This document shows, one piece after another, positions 44,821 through 55,250 of a stretch of DNA of 64,000 nucleotides (within the stretch, counting starts at the first letter, position 1; every line of letters starts with the position of its first letter). The stretch spans positions 35,411-99,410 of the forward strand of contig CALHOI010000005.1 in assembly GCA_938035525.1 (NCBI GenBank). Direction: 5' to 3'. The DNA comes from an uncultured Granulosicoccaceae bacterium. GTDB taxonomy: Bacteria; Pseudomonadota; Gammaproteobacteria; Granulosicoccales; Granulosicoccaceae. A program made the translations under genes and the position numbers. The notes below the pieces were generated by a model, which was not told where the DNA came from, searched no databases, and saw only the letters and a list, made by a program, of their open reading frames with translations.

Positions 44821-46382
44821 CGCGGCTTCTTCGACTTGGCCGACAACTTAGCACGCTCAAGGGCTGCCTTTATCTGGTCAGACTGAGGTTTGCTGCGTGC
44901 TTTTAGCGATTGCTTGCGTTGCTCAATGGCGTGTGCCTTTTCTTGTTTTCGTTTAGCAACTCTTGCTTCGTGTAGCGCAAAGCGCTGCTCGGCATCCAGT
45001 GTTTTTTGTTGATGCTGCGCTATGTGTTTTGCTTTGGATTTTGCATACCGAAAGCTTTGCGTTAATTTTATTGAAGCTGGGCATACCAAGTCGCAACAAC
45101 CGCATTCTATGCAGGCATCGAGATTAAGTTGTTGGCACTTCTCGTGGTCATCGCTCATTGCATACCAGTGCAATTGTTGCGGTAGCAGTTTTGCAGGGCA
45201 AACGTCGCTACACTCGCCACAGCGAATGCATGGCTGCGCTGGCGTTTCGGTGATGCAGGGTTCTGCCAGCAATGCATTGGTCTGGGCGGTAATGGGTACC
45301 TGCGGTGTGTCTAAATCAAATCCGCTTAGTGGGCCACCAGCGCGCAGGCGAGCGGTGTTTATAACTGATGCGTTGCCTGTAGCTAGTAGAATTGCCTCGA
45401 CTGAGCTGCCAAAGCGTACCCGCACGTTTAATGGGTTTGGCATGGCGCTGCCACCAAGTGACACGACACGCGAATCAAGTGCTTTACCACCAATAGCCTG
45501 ATACAACGCATAGGCGGTTGCCACATTGAAACACACAATGCCGTGATCACTGGGTTTCTCATTGTGCGGAATAAATCGCCCGGTGAGCGTCTGGATCAGC
45601 GAGCTTTCGGCACCCGTTGGGTAAATCGTTGGAATAACAGTCAGTTTTACCTGTGCGTTAATTGATTTAAGTGCGGCTGACATGGCATCGATGGCAGCAG
45701 GCATGGAATCTTCTATGGCCAGCAGGCAGTGCCTGCACTGAGTCAGTTGAACCAATGCGTCAATGCCGCGTGCAATGTGCGTGGCTTCAGTTTGCATCAG
45801 TGCTTCGTCGCAGGCTATTTCAGGCTCGCATTCCGCGGCATTAATAATCAGCGTTTGAATGCCACCCAAAGCTGCGTCTAATTTGCTTGCAGTTGGAAAG
45901 CCTGCGCCGCCCAATCCGTACAAAGCCGATTGTTGTAATACGTTATCGGGCATGTTTAAAAATGCGCTAAGTTGAGTGTCCCAAGCGGTTGAGTCGTGAT
46001 TGGCCTGGTTTGCCATATGCACGCTTTGATTGTCTGAAGCCTTGTCTACTTCCAACACGACAGCGTTGGCTTTGATTGTTTCTGGATGAATAATATGGCG
46101 AGGCTCAATAGCCATTACTTGCCCGGTTGCTGGCGCAATAATACCCGCAGCTAGCAGTTGACCACGGTTCACATGCTGATTTAATTCAACTTGCGGTGCA
46201 ATGCTGTTTTTGTTGTAGTCCAGTAAAGGTATAACCAGCTCATGCGGTGCTTCAAGTTCGGTAATGGGGTCAGTGCTGTTTTGCAGTGCTCGTTTGTTTG
46301 GCTGCAATTGCAACCCGCCATGAAAACCAAACAACAGCGGCCCCTGCATACATGCTTTTTTTTCTTTACCGAACATGCCCAT
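44817..46382 (-). CDS. rnfC: Ion-translocating oxidoreductase complex subunit C
   Basis: A 521-residue peripheral subunit that binds FMN/NADH. An NQR-type N-terminal barrel is followed by the Rossmann-like ALYGLGGAGFPTASKLDAALGG and two 4Fe-4S cluster motifs (CIRCGECSDVCPAKLLPQ and CIECGCCDLVCPASIKLTQ). The C-terminal tail is rich in Lys, Ala and Gln. The E. coli homologue has a long Ala/Lys-rich extension; here the tail is shorter. Confidence 0.95.
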   Translation of the reverse strand: MGMFGKEKKACMQGPLLFGFHGGLQLQPNKRALQNSTDPITELEAPHELVIPLLDYNKNSIAPQVELNQHVNRGQLLAAGIIAPATGQVMAIEPRHIIHPETIKANAVVLEVDKASDNQSVHMANQANHDSTAWDTQLSAFLNMPDNVLQQSALYGLGGAGFPTASKLDAALGGIQTLIINAAECEPEIACDEALMQTEATHIARGIDALVQLTQCRHCLLAIEDSMPAAIDAMSAALKSINAQVKLTVIPTIYPTGAESSLIQTLTGRFIPHNEKPSDHGIVCFNVATAYALYQAIGGKALDSRVVSLGGSAMPNPLNVRVRFGSSVEAILLATGNASVINTARLRAGGPLSGFDLDTPQVPITAQTNALLAEPCITETPAQPCIRCGECSDVCPAKLLPQQLHWYAMSDDHEKCQQLNLDACIECGCCDLVCPASIKLTQSFRYAKSKAKHIAQHQQKTLDAEQRFALHEARVAKRKQEKAHAIEQRKQSLKARSKPQSDQIKAALERAKLSAKSKKPR

Positions 46383-46942
46383 CAGCTAGCCGGTTTTGGC
46401 CACTGCCAGCTGGCGGCGGTTTGTTCGGGCTGGATTAAATCGATACAGTCAACCGGGCACGGTGGTATGCACAACTCGCAGCCTGTGCATTCGTCAGCGA
46501 TAACGGTATGCATGAGTTTTGCGGCACCCACAATGGCGTCTACCGGGCATGCAACAATGCATAAAGTACAGCCAATACAAATATCTTCTTTGATAACGGC
46601 AACCTGTTCGGGCTTTTGTTGCCCACACGAGGTATCCAGAGCCAGTACAGGTGTGCCAAGTAACGTGGATAGTTGTTCAATCGTTTGCTCTCCACCAGGA
46701 GGGCAGCGATTGATTGGTTCGTCGTTTTTAATAATGGCTTGTGCATAAGGACGGCACCCTGGATAACCGCACTGAGCACATTGGGTTTGTGGCAACACTG
46801 CGTTTACCGCTTCTATTAGTTCCGCGTCGGGGTCTGCATGTTTTTCACTACCGGTACGCGATAAATAAGAGAGCAATGCACCCATTGCTATGAGCACAAT
46901 AATAGTCAGCGCGACAACTGCAATGACACCGAAAGTGCTCAT
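46382..46942 (-). CDS. rnfB: Ion-translocating oxidoreductase complex subunit B (ferredoxin-like)
   Basis: 186 residues. One N-terminal membrane helix ([20 protein letters not shown]), a 4Fe-4S domain ([16 protein letters not shown] ... CPPGG), and two ferredoxin clusters ([18 protein letters not shown] and [18 protein letters not shown]). It conducts electrons to the membrane subunits. The stop overlaps the start of rnfC. Confidence 0.96.
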   Translation of the reverse strand: MSTFGVIAVVALTIIVLIAMGALLSYLSRTGSEKHADPDAELIEAVNAVLPQTQCAQCGYPGCRPYAQAIIKNDEPINRCPPGGEQTIEQLSTLLGTPVLALDTSCGQQKPEQVAVIKEDICIGCTLCIVACPVDAIVGAAKLMHTVIADECTGCELCIPPCPVDCIDLIQPEQTAASWQWPKPAS

Positions 46943-47520
46943 GTCAATCCAGAGAAACCCATAAAAGCCAGTGACATAATGCCAGCGGTAATCAGGCCGA
47001 TAGCGTTGCCTTTAAACGCTATGGGTACATTGGCGTGATTGAGCCGGGCTCGTAACATAGAAAACAACACCAACACCAACGTAAATCCTGCTGCCGCACC
47101 AAAGCCAAATAACACAGCTTCAAGAAAAGAGTGGTGTTGGCGAGCGCTTAACAATGCGACTCCGAGTACAGCGCAGTTGGTGGTAATAAGCGGTAAGTAC
47201 AAGCCCAATACGCGATGCAAAAGCGGGCTGCGTTTACGAATAACGATTTCAGTGTATTGGACGACAATAGCAATAATCAGAATAAAGCTGATGGTGCGTA
47301 AGTAAGTGACGTTAAACGGCACCAACAGCCAATGGTCTATAACAAAACTTAAAGCCGAGGCCAGGGTCAGTACAAACGTGGTTGCCAAACCCATACCCAG
47401 TGCGCTTTCAAGTGAGCGAGACACGCCCATAAAAGGGCACAAGCCCAGGAACTGCGTCAGGACAAAGTTATTGACCAGCACCGTTGTTAATATAATGAGC
47501 GCGTACTCGCTCATGGGCAT
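46939..47520 (-). CDS. rnfA: Ion-translocating oxidoreductase complex subunit A
   Basis: 193 residues, first gene of the rnf cluster. The membrane protein has helices such as [42 protein letters not shown] and a near-repeat of RnfE topology. The Cys in FLGLCPF is conserved in the RnfA/RnfE pair. The start lies 3 bp after the metG stop, so the rnf operon may be read through from metG. Confidence 0.96.
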   Translation of the reverse strand: MPMSEYALIILTTVLVNNFVLTQFLGLCPFMGVSRSLESALGMGLATTFVLTLASALSFVIDHWLLVPFNVTYLRTISFILIIAIVVQYTEIVIRKRSPLLHRVLGLYLPLITTNCAVLGVALLSARQHHSFLEAVLFGFGAAAGFTLVLVLFSMLRARLNHANVPIAFKGNAIGLITAGIMSLAFMGFSGLT

Positions 47521-47523
47521 AGC

Positions 47524-49566
47524 TCACTTAACACGCATGCCACTATCAGCACCTTCATCGGGTGACAGAATAAATAAGTCACTGCCACCGGGGCCAGCTG
47601 CCAGCACCATGCCTTGCGATACACCAAAACGCATTTTTCGTGGTTTTAAATTGGCAACCATAACCGTGCGACGACCAATCAGATCTTCGGGTTTGTACGC
47701 AGCCTTAATGCCAGCAAAAACGTTACGGGTTTCCACGCCAATATCCAGCGTCAGTTGCACTAGCTTATCGGCACCTTCCACAGGCTGGGCATCGACGATG
47801 GTGGCTATGCGTAAATCAACTTTTTCAAAATCGCCGATCTCTATTTCTGACTTTATCGGCTCGTGATTGGCAGTAGCAACACTGTTGCCACCAGTCAGTG
47901 CAGAAGCCGCCTGGGCCGCTTTGTTCTGCTCGGCTGTGGCTGCCATGAGCTTGTCTATTTGCGCTTGCTCAACCCGCGTCATGAGCGGTTTAAATTTTTC
48001 TATTTTGTGATTAGTCAGCGGTGTGTCTAATGCTTTGATCGTAAGTTCAGTATTTAAAAATTGCTCGGTTTTTTGGGCAAGCTGGGGCAGCACCGGGCTT
48101 AAGTACGTCATGATGATGCGAAAATAATTCAGGCCAACAGTGCATATAGCTTGCACCTCATTGCGTTTGGTGTCGTCTTTAATTTTCACCCAGGGCTCAG
48201 CATCGTTGATGTACGTGTTGGCATGTTCCGCCAGCAATATAATCTCGCGCATGGCTTTGCCGAACTCACGTTGTTCGTAGTACTCAGCGATTTGAGTTTG
48301 TGCATCCACCAACTGCTGGTAGTCTTTCATTAGCTCTGGTGGGTATTGCTTGCTTAGCATGCCATCAAATTGTTTGGACACAAAACCTGCGCATCGACTT
48401 GCTATATTGACCACCTTGCCGACTAAATCTGAATTAACTCGCGCAACAAAATCTTCAAGATTCAAATTTAAATCCGCAACATTGCTGTTGAGCTTGCAGG
48501 CAAAGTAGTAGCGCAGGTATTCGGGCTCAAGGTGTTCAAGCCAGGTAGACGCAGCCACAAAGGTGCCGCGCGACTTCGACATTTTGGCATCGTCTAACGT
48601 TAAAAAGCCGTGACAGAATACGCCGGTCGGTTTGCGAAAACCTGCACCCTCGAGCATGGCAGGCCAGAACAAACAATGAAAATTAATAATGTCTTTACCA
48701 ATGAAGTGATAAAGCTCAACGTCAGATTCAGGTTTCCAGCTGTCTTCAAAATTTTCGCCAGTGCGCGCGGCCAGGTTTTTATGACTGCCGATATAACCGA
48801 TGGGTGCGTCAAGCCACACATAAAAATATTTACCCGGCGCATTAGGGATTTCAAAACCGAAGTAAGGTGCGTTTCTGGAAATGTCCCAGTTTTGCAAACC
48901 GCTGTCGAGCCATTCGCGCAACTTGTTGCCTACCTCGTCTTGTACTGCCGGGCCGGCGGTCCATTGCTTAAGCATGTCGCTAAATTCACTTAAGGCAAAA
49001 AAGTGTTGTTCAGAGTCGCGTAATTCGGGAACGCTGCCCGACACTTGCGATACGGGATCTTTAAGCTCGGTTGCGTCGTAGGTTGCGCTGCATGATTCAC
49101 AGTTGTCGCCGTACTGATCGGCGGTTCCGCAATTAGGGCAAATGCCTTTTACGTAGCGATCAGGCAGAAACATGTCTTCCTTGGCATCGTATAGCTGCTT
49201 GATGGTCTTACGAATAATCAGCCCAGCCTCATCGAGCCGTTTGTACACAAGCTCAGACATTTCGCGGTTTTCATCAGAATGCGTGGTGTGGAAGTTATCC
49301 GGGGACAACAGAAAGCCAGCGATATCACGCTCGTGAGAAGCCTTGACGTCGCTTATTAGCTGTTCGGGTGTGATGCCCTGCTGTTGCGCCTTGAGCATAA
49401 TGGGCGTGCCGTGCGCGTCATCGGCCCACACCCACTGACATTCGTTGCCCATTAAGCGCTGGAAACGCACCCAAATATCCGTTTGGATATATTCCAGAAG
49501 GTGGCCAATATGCAGATCGCCATTGGCGTACGGCAGGGCGCTGGTAACCAGAATCTTTCGGCTCAT
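47524..49566 (-). CDS. metG: Methionyl-tRNA synthetase
   Basis: 680 residues from the ATG at 49566 ([16 protein letters not shown]); the longer open frame would run through the divergent gene. The HIGH motif is [13 protein letters not shown] and KMSKS is [13 protein letters not shown]. Zinc knuckles are [17 protein letters not shown]. The C-terminal tRNA-binding (EMAP II-like) domain is complete ([15 protein letters not shown] ... [12 protein letters not shown]). Full-length two-domain class I enzyme. Confidence 0.98.
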   Translation of the reverse strand: MSRKILVTSALPYANGDLHIGHLLEYIQTDIWVRFQRLMGNECQWVWADDAHGTPIMLKAQQQGITPEQLISDVKASHERDIAGFLLSPDNFHTTHSDENREMSELVYKRLDEAGLIIRKTIKQLYDAKEDMFLPDRYVKGICPNCGTADQYGDNCESCSATYDATELKDPVSQVSGSVPELRDSEQHFFALSEFSDMLKQWTAGPAVQDEVGNKLREWLDSGLQNWDISRNAPYFGFEIPNAPGKYFYVWLDAPIGYIGSHKNLAARTGENFEDSWKPESDVELYHFIGKDIINFHCLFWPAMLEGAGFRKPTGVFCHGFLTLDDAKMSKSRGTFVAASTWLEHLEPEYLRYYFACKLNSNVADLNLNLEDFVARVNSDLVGKVVNIASRCAGFVSKQFDGMLSKQYPPELMKDYQQLVDAQTQIAEYYEQREFGKAMREIILLAEHANTYINDAEPWVKIKDDTKRNEVQAICTVGLNYFRIIMTYLSPVLPQLAQKTEQFLNTELTIKALDTPLTNHKIEKFKPLMTRVEQAQIDKLMAATAEQNKAAQAASALTGGNSVATANHEPIKSEIEIGDFEKVDLRIATIVDAQPVEGADKLVQLTLDIGVETRNVFAGIKAAYKPEDLIGRRTVMVANLKPRKMRFGVSQGMVLAAGPGGSDLFILSPDEGADSGMRVK

Positions 49567-49642
49567 TTGCGTGTATTTGTGTATAGTCAGGGGTTCGTCT
49601 GAGTAGTTTAACAGCCCACGTACACGGGAGCCACGCAACAAG

Positions 49643-50731
49643 ATGTCTGAATTAACCAGGGAACACGTTGAGCAAGCGCTCAAGGAATTTACCGACCCGC
49701 ATCTCGAAACCAATTTGATCAAAGCCAAGGCGGTGGAAGACATCCAGATTGACGGGGCGCAGGTCACTCTTCGCTTGGCGATGCCGTACCCGTGCGCTGG
49801 TTACCGTGAAACCCTTGCGCAGGAACTCAACACCCTGTTAACCAACGTCGGTGCCCAGGAAGTTGACATCCAAATAGAGCATAAAATCATTGCTCATTCG
49901 GTGCAGCACGGCGTTAAGCGGCTCAACAATGTCAAAAACATCATTGCAGTGGCCTCAGGCAAAGGCGGCGTGGGTAAGTCAACCACGTCGGTTAATCTTG
50001 CCCTGGCGCTGGCGGCAGAGGGTGCGTCGGTCGGCTTGCTCGATGCCGATATCTATGGGCCCAGTCAGCCGCGCATGATGGGTCTGTCGGGTCAGCCCGA
50101 GTCAGAAGATGGCAAGACCATTGAGCCAATGGAAAACTATGGCGTGCAAACCATGTCTATCGGTTTTTTGATCGATGAAGAAACCCCAATGATCTGGCGC
50201 GGCCCGATGGTTACCCAGGCCTTGGAGCAACTGCTCAACGACACCCAATGGCGCGATCTTGATTATCTGGTTATCGACTTGCCCCCCGGCACTGGCGATA
50301 CGCAACTGACGCTTGCGCAAAAAGTGCCGGTCAGTGGCGCGATCATTGTCACCACACCACAAGATATCGCCCTGCTCGATGCACGCAAAGGCTTAAAGAT
50401 GTTTGAAAAAGTCGATATCCCGATTTTGGGCATCGTTGAAAATATGTCCACGCACATTTGCAGCAATTGTTCTCACGAAGAACACATTTTTGGTGAAGGT
50501 GGCGGTACTGCAATGGCTGAAGAAGCCGGTGTCAGCTTACTGGGTGCTTTACCGCTTGAATTGCGTATACGACAACAGGCTGATTCAGGTAAGCCAACTG
50601 TGATTGCAGAACCGGATTGTCGAGCCAGTGAAATCTATCGTGATATCGCCCGCAAAGCATCAGCGCGCCTGGCCCGTCAAGCCAAAGACTATAGCGCAAG
50701 TTTTCCTAACATCGTTATACAGAACACCTAG
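49643..50731 (+). CDS. apbC: Iron-sulfur cluster carrier ATPase ApbC/Mrp
   Basis: 362 residues. An N-terminal MIP18/FSCA domain ([18 protein letters not shown]) precedes a ParA-type P-loop ATPase with [30 protein letters not shown] and a CxxC pair ([12 protein letters not shown]) that binds the 4Fe-4S cluster at the dimer interface. Divergent from metG, as in E. coli and many relatives. dcd follows downstream. Confidence 0.96.
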   Translation: MSELTREHVEQALKEFTDPHLETNLIKAKAVEDIQIDGAQVTLRLAMPYPCAGYRETLAQELNTLLTNVGAQEVDIQIEHKIIAHSVQHGVKRLNNVKNIIAVASGKGGVGKSTTSVNLALALAAEGASVGLLDADIYGPSQPRMMGLSGQPESEDGKTIEPMENYGVQTMSIGFLIDEETPMIWRGPMVTQALEQLLNDTQWRDLDYLVIDLPPGTGDTQLTLAQKVPVSGAIIVTTPQDIALLDARKGLKMFEKVDIPILGIVENMSTHICSNCSHEEHIFGEGGGTAMAEEAGVSLLGALPLELRIRQQADSGKPTVIAEPDCRASEIYRDIARKASARLARQAKDYSASFPNIVIQNT

Positions 50732-50763
50732 TTCATTACACAGCGCAAAACGCACTTAAGACA

Positions 50764-51333
50764 TTGAGCATAAAATCAGACAAATGGATTCGGCGAATGG
50801 CCGAGTCACAGGGCATGATCGAACCGTTTGAATCGGGACAGGTTCGCCTTGATAAAGACGACAACCGCATAGTGTCTTACGGCACGTCGAGTTACGGCTA
50901 CGACGTCCGTTGCGCCGATGAATTTAAAATTTTCACCAATATCAATCATGCGGTAGTTGATCCCAAATCTTTCGACCCCGATAGCTTTGTCGATCTTCAG
51001 GCTGATACCTGTATCATTCCGCCAAACTCCTTTGCTTTGGCCAGAACGGTGGAGTACTTTCGCATACCGCGAAGCGTACTAACTGTGTGTCTGGGCAAAT
51101 CGACTTATGCGCGTTGTGGGATTATCGTGAACGTGACTCCGCTGGAACCCGAATGGGAAGGTCACGTGACCCTCGAATTTTCCAACACCACCCCGTTGCC
51201 GGCCAAAATCTATGCCAACGAGGGCGTGGCGCAAATGCTGTTTTTTGAAAGTGATGAGGTCTGTGAAACCTCGTACGCCGACCGTGGCGGAAAGTATCAG
51301 GGGCAAAAAGGCGTCACCTTACCCAAAACCTGA
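50764..51333 (+). CDS. dcd: dCTP deaminase
   Basis: 189 residues from a TTG start. It converts dCTP to dUTP for thymidylate supply. The trimeric dUTPase-fold motifs are all present: [65 protein letters not shown] with the catalytic Glu, and the C-terminal [14 protein letters not shown]. apbC-dcd is a conserved pair. No strong terminator follows; a weak hairpin lies at 51330-51350. Confidence 0.97.
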   Translation: MSIKSDKWIRRMAESQGMIEPFESGQVRLDKDDNRIVSYGTSSYGYDVRCADEFKIFTNINHAVVDPKSFDPDSFVDLQADTCIIPPNSFALARTVEYFRIPRSVLTVCLGKSTYARCGIIVNVTPLEPEWEGHVTLEFSNTTPLPAKIYANEGVAQMLFFESDEVCETSYADRGGKYQGQKGVTLPKT

Positions 51334-51383
51334 CCAGTCTCACTGGCCAGATTTGCCAGCCACTCTATACTTTTCGTAGGTCC

Positions 51384-51414
51384 TTTATTTTGCGTACGCT
51401 GTTTATTTTGCGTA
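51384..51414. repeat. Direct repeat in the rppH promoter region
   Basis: TTTATTTTGCGTA occurs at 51384-51396 and again at 51402-51414 (period 18), 40-70 bp before the rppH start. The spacing of about two helical turns suits a regulator dimer, but no regulator is identified. Confidence 0.7.
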
Positions 51415-51454
51415 AAGTAGGGTTGAAGAAAGAAAAGGTTCAGAACATTTCTCA

Positions 51455-51931
51455 ATGATAGACAGTGACGGTTTTCGCTTGAATGTCGGCATAATCCTCA
51501 GCAACGAGCAGGGGAAGGTGTTTTGGGCGCGCCGCGTGGGGCAGGATGCCTGGCAATTCCCACAAGGCGGGATCGATCACGAAGAAACCCCCGAACAGGC
51601 AATGTATCGCGAGCTGAAGGAAGAGACCGGCCTGAACCCGGACGATGTGGCCGTTTTGGGCTGTACCGACGATTGGCTTCGTTACCGTTTGCCAAAACGC
51701 TTCGTGCGACGTAACCAAACGCCCATGTGCATTGGGCAAAAGCAAATCTGGTTTATGCTGCGCATGCTCAGCGAGGAGTCCTCGTTTAACCTGGCCCATT
51801 GCGACAAGCCGGAGTTCGATTGCTGGCGCTGGATAGATTACTGGGAGCCGTCCAAGCGGGTTATCTTCTTTAAGCGCAAGGTCTATAAGCGCGCGCTTAA
51901 AGAGCTAGAACCTTTGTTAGAGTCTGTCTGA
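51455..51931 (+). CDS. rppH: RNA pyrophosphohydrolase
   Basis: A 158-residue Nudix hydrolase that removes pyrophosphate from mRNA 5' ends and starts RNase E decay. The Nudix box is complete ([23 protein letters not shown]). [15 protein letters not shown] at the N terminus and [15 protein letters not shown] at the C terminus fit RppH. The 3' end overlaps the end of the convergent TlpA-like gene by 35 bp. Confidence 0.96.
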   Translation: MIDSDGFRLNVGIILSNEQGKVFWARRVGQDAWQFPQGGIDHEETPEQAMYRELKEETGLNPDDVAVLGCTDDWLRYRLPKRFVRRNQTPMCIGQKQIWFMLRMLSEESSFNLAHCDKPEFDCWRWIDYWEPSKRVIFFKRKVYKRALKELEPLLESV

Positions 51932-52412
51932 ACTCCTTCAAATCCATCGCGCCCACGTACTTTTCTACAATATTTCCTTCTGCATTGATCAGGAACGAAG
52001 TCGGTGTTCCATTGATATCGCCAAAGGCTTCAGCTACCTCGTTTTGCATATCCAGCGCCACTAAAAACGGCCAATTGAAATCCTGGCTCATACGCACCAC
52101 ATCGCTGGGTATGTCGTAGCGCGCCGCCACGGCAACCATTTCGAACCCTTTGGGGTTAAATTCTTTATATATTTCAGTGAGATGCGGCATCTCTATGAGG
52201 CAGATACCGCAGCTAGTAGACCAGAAATTTACCAGCAACGGCTTTCCCAGTGCTTCCAGTTTCAGCGGTGTCGCACTTTCAAGTGTTTTAAAGCTCACCC
52301 GTGGGGCCGGACCTTCAATACCGGCATGGTTGCTGCACGCATTGAGCGACAGAACAATCAGCGTGGCCAGTGCCAACAACGCGCCGCGGGCGTGATATTG
52401 GGGGTTTCGCAT
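51897..52412 (-). CDS. TlpA-like thioredoxin-fold lipoprotein
   Basis: 171 residues from the ATG at 52412. The lipobox LSLNAC (Cys 26) anchors a periplasmic thioredoxin-fold domain with the active-site motif [14 protein letters not shown] (CxxC). [19 protein letters not shown] and [22 protein letters not shown] fit the TlpA/ResA family, which reduces disulfides, often in cytochrome c maturation. Its 3' end overlaps rppH convergently, so antisense effects are possible. An extra 24 residues upstream in frame are rejected because the signal peptide starts here. Confidence 0.85.
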   Translation of the reverse strand: MRNPQYHARGALLALATLIVLSLNACSNHAGIEGPAPRVSFKTLESATPLKLEALGKPLLVNFWSTSCGICLIEMPHLTEIYKEFNPKGFEMVAVAARYDIPSDVVRMSQDFNWPFLVALDMQNEVAEAFGDINGTPTSFLINAEGNIVEKYVGAMDLKEFRQTLTKVLAL

Positions 52413-52607
52413 GGATTTTGGACCTTGGTCTTTGCACGACATAGCCAGATTTTCACACAAATGGACTGATTGTGTACGACGCAATTATGACATTTAGATG
52501 ATGTAACTCAGGGCAAATGTGATCGAGTTGGCAATGTGGTCTGTTGGACATTTCTTAAGAAATCCGCCAATTGACCGACATTTTACAGTGATGTATTGGA
52601 GAAATTT

Positions 52608-53120
52608 ATGAGAAAGATTCTGGGTATTGTGGCCTTGAGTTTTTTTGGGTTTTTAGCAGTTCCTGTGCAGGCAGACATAGCCAGGATGTATTACGGCGTT
52701 GGCTTCACTGACGGGACCATGGAGTTAACGGGCACTGAGGGCGGTGATAAAAGCCTTGGCACCATCAACGCTACTTTGGGTTTCCAATTAATGGAATATC
52801 TGGGTCTGGAGCTTGAATTTGGTTCTTCATCAGATCAAGCCAGCAGCATACTCAGCGAGCCATTGGTGCAGTATCAGGCGGCGCTGGTTCGTCTTGGCTA
52901 CCGTTTTGACCGCACAGGATTCTACCTTTTAGGTGGCCAAGCCAGAATGGATGTTGATAGGCGTTTGAATACCGTTGATGCGGGCACGGCAGTTGGCGGT
53001 GGCATCAATTTTTTTGGTAGCGAAACTACTGCATTGAACTTTCATGTATTGAGCCTTGATGGTGGCACGTTCACCACTGCAAGTATTGGTTTTCAATATT
53101 ACTTTGGTGGCTTTCGATAA
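52608..53120 (+). CDS. Small outer-membrane beta-barrel protein
   Basis: 170 residues. The ATG at 52608 follows a good SD (ggaga). The signal peptide (ILGIVALSFFGFLAVPVQA) is followed by a barrel of about eight strands with the motif LMEYLGLELEFGSSS and the ending ASIGFQYYFGGFR. Typical OMP_b-brl proteins are of this size. Likely function unknown; it precedes an Ig-like-repeat lipoprotein on the same strand by 44 bp, so they may be co-transcribed. Confidence 0.8.
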   Translation: MRKILGIVALSFFGFLAVPVQADIARMYYGVGFTDGTMELTGTEGGDKSLGTINATLGFQLMEYLGLELEFGSSSDQASSILSEPLVQYQAALVRLGYRFDRTGFYLLGGQARMDVDRRLNTVDAGTAVGGGINFFGSETTALNFHVLSLDGGTFTTASIGFQYYFGGFR

Positions 53121-53164
53121 AGCGAAATCGCACACAGGCGAGCCGGCTTTTGGAAAACAGAAAC

Positions 53165-55144
53165 ATGAAAAAAATTGGATTATTGCTTATTGCCAGTACC
53201 TTCGTGCTTAGCGCATGTGGTTCACGCTCTGAAGGCACTGATACAAGTAACGCACCCTTAAGTTACAACGCTCAGGGCGAGCTTGTTGGCAGTACAGATG
53301 CCTCTAACCTAGAGCTCGGTGCAGCCCTTGGTCAAGACATAAACGTTCGTGTTATCAGTAGTCAGCCCAGCTTGCTAACTGGCGGGCAGGAATTTGCTGA
53401 GATATCTGCTGCGGTCACCGATGGTGACAACTTACCGGTTGCAGGTCTTGATGTTGCTTTTTCTGCAAGTGGTGGTGTTTTACAGGAAGCCTCAACAGAA
53501 ACCGATGAAAATGGCGAAGCAACGGCAGTGTTGTCACTTCGTTATGATGCGGCCAATCAGGATATCTGGGTGACGGTGGTTGCAGCCAACCATGAAGGCA
53601 CTGCTCGCATTGTGGCAGAAGGTTCGACGCTTGAAGTGTCTGGTGAAGACAACGTGGTGCTCGGCAACGATGTGATCGTTGAGGCCACCCTAACAGCCGG
53701 TGATGGAACAGCGCTGGCAAACGAAGACGTAACAGTGGTATCCAGTGCCGGAAACACCATTAGCGCAAGCACCTCAACCACCAACCCTCAGGGCCTGGTG
53801 AGTTTTGTTGTTGGTAGTGCGTTTGGTGAAGACACGCTGACTTTCTCTGCTTTAAACGGAGTCGATGGTGTGCCAACGGTTGTCCAGCAATACAGCTTCG
53901 GTGTATCGGATGATCAACTGCAATTCAGTGACGATGCACCAACAGAAGTTAGCGTCAATGCGCCGCACGAATTCAGCGTTAACTGGAGTTTTAACGGCGC
54001 CCCTATTGTCAACGAAGAAATTGTATTCAGTGTGACTGCAGGTCAGGTGGTTGGACCTTCAACAGTCGCCACGGACAGTGACGGAAATGCCAGTGTGTTG
54101 GTGTTGTCCAGTATTGCCGGTGACGTCACCTTGTTTGCTGAGGCTGCGGATCGCTCGGTTGTTAATAAACACTCGTTTTCCTTTTTTGGCGACACTCCGA
54201 GTGCCTTGAGCATGTCAACAACGTCTAGCCGTGTGAATACGCGTGATCAGGCAACCATCGTTGCCATGGTTAAAGACGCTAACGGTAATCCGGTTAAAGA
54301 CACGCCAGTGGTTTTCTCCAGCGCTAACCTTGCAGGTGGCCAGTTAAGCAGTACAACAGGTGAGACGGACTCGCAGGGTGAAGTCGAAGTCACTTTTACC
54401 GCTGGCACAACAGCGACCGAACAAGATGAAATTATCATTGCGGCCGAGGTCCATGGCACGAATATCAATAACGTGGTCAGCCTGACAGTGGTTGAGCCAG
54501 TGCTTAACGTAACCCTGGGTTCTTCCAATGTTGCTTCATTGGTTGGTGAACAAACACAGTATGCAGTGACCTATGTTGTTCAGGTAGCCGATGGTGGTGG
54601 GCAGGCTTTGGCCGATGCGCAAGTGCAGCTATCCATTGAACCTATTCAGTATTGGAAAGGCTGGCTGTCTCTGGTAAACGAAATGAACATGACTCAAAGT
54701 CAGGCACCAGACCCTGATGAGTGGACCCCTTACATTTGGTCGCGCCACAGCAGCACCACTATTTTGTGTGCTGGCGAAGACACCAACGGTAACCGCATAT
54801 TGGATGCTGGTGAAGACACTAACGGCAATGGTTCGCTTGACCCACAAGATCCGGCCATCATTGCAGCCGTGGAGTCAGAAGAATTAGCGACCCTTGAAGG
54901 CGATGGCATTTTAAGAACAGATGCGAGTGGCTCAGGCTATTTCCGGGTGGTATTTCCGGTAACCAATGCCAGCTGGTCTCATGTAACGATTGTAGCCCGG
55001 GCGCAAGCGCTGGGTGTTGAAGCCACGGATTCTCTTAAGTGGCGAATGCGAACCGACGCGAGTCAACAAGCTCCGTCAAATACCAATCCAGTGAATTTGT
55101 TTAGCCCGTATGGCACAGATCTGGATTGTAGTAACGACAATTAA
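53165..55144 (+). CDS. Lipoprotein with tandem bacterial Ig-like (invasin-type) domains
   Basis: 659 residues from the ATG at 53165. The lipobox FVLSAC (Cys 18) is followed by about four to five Ig-like beta-sandwich domains of roughly 95 residues, seen as repeated DxxGxAxAxLSL and TDxxGxAxVxVxS strand patterns (for example ETDENGEATAVLSL, DSDGNASVLVL, TDSQGEVEVTFT). Near the C terminus is a calcium-loop-like DTNGNRILDAGEDTNGNGSLDPQDP region. Such proteins are adhesins or surface scaffolds. It is anchored by lipid rather than by a barrel, and its partner is probably the adjacent barrel gene. Confidence 0.8.
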   Translation: MKKIGLLLIASTFVLSACGSRSEGTDTSNAPLSYNAQGELVGSTDASNLELGAALGQDINVRVISSQPSLLTGGQEFAEISAAVTDGDNLPVAGLDVAFSASGGVLQEASTETDENGEATAVLSLRYDAANQDIWVTVVAANHEGTARIVAEGSTLEVSGEDNVVLGNDVIVEATLTAGDGTALANEDVTVVSSAGNTISASTSTTNPQGLVSFVVGSAFGEDTLTFSALNGVDGVPTVVQQYSFGVSDDQLQFSDDAPTEVSVNAPHEFSVNWSFNGAPIVNEEIVFSVTAGQVVGPSTVATDSDGNASVLVLSSIAGDVTLFAEAADRSVVNKHSFSFFGDTPSALSMSTTSSRVNTRDQATIVAMVKDANGNPVKDTPVVFSSANLAGGQLSSTTGETDSQGEVEVTFTAGTTATEQDEIIIAAEVHGTNINNVVSLTVVEPVLNVTLGSSNVASLVGEQTQYAVTYVVQVADGGGQALADAQVQLSIEPIQYWKGWLSLVNEMNMTQSQAPDPDEWTPYIWSRHSSTTILCAGEDTNGNRILDAGEDTNGNGSLDPQDPAIIAAVESEELATLEGDGILRTDASGSGYFRVVFPVTNASWSHVTIVARAQALGVEATDSLKWRMRTDASQQAPSNTNPVNLFSPYGTDLDCSNDN

Positions 55145-55250
55145 TAACAGTCAAAACTGTTGACAGTAATCAGTGGTTAACACCTTTGATTAACTTTTAT
55201 TAAGTGACGATGCGTGGTGATTTTGTTACCACTAATTTCAATCAAGAAGA

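Noticed and set aside
47306..47866. Plus-strand open frame across rnfA and metG 3' ends
   Set aside because: It spans two conserved genes on the other strand; composition is Ser/Thr/Arg-rich and typical of antisense frames.
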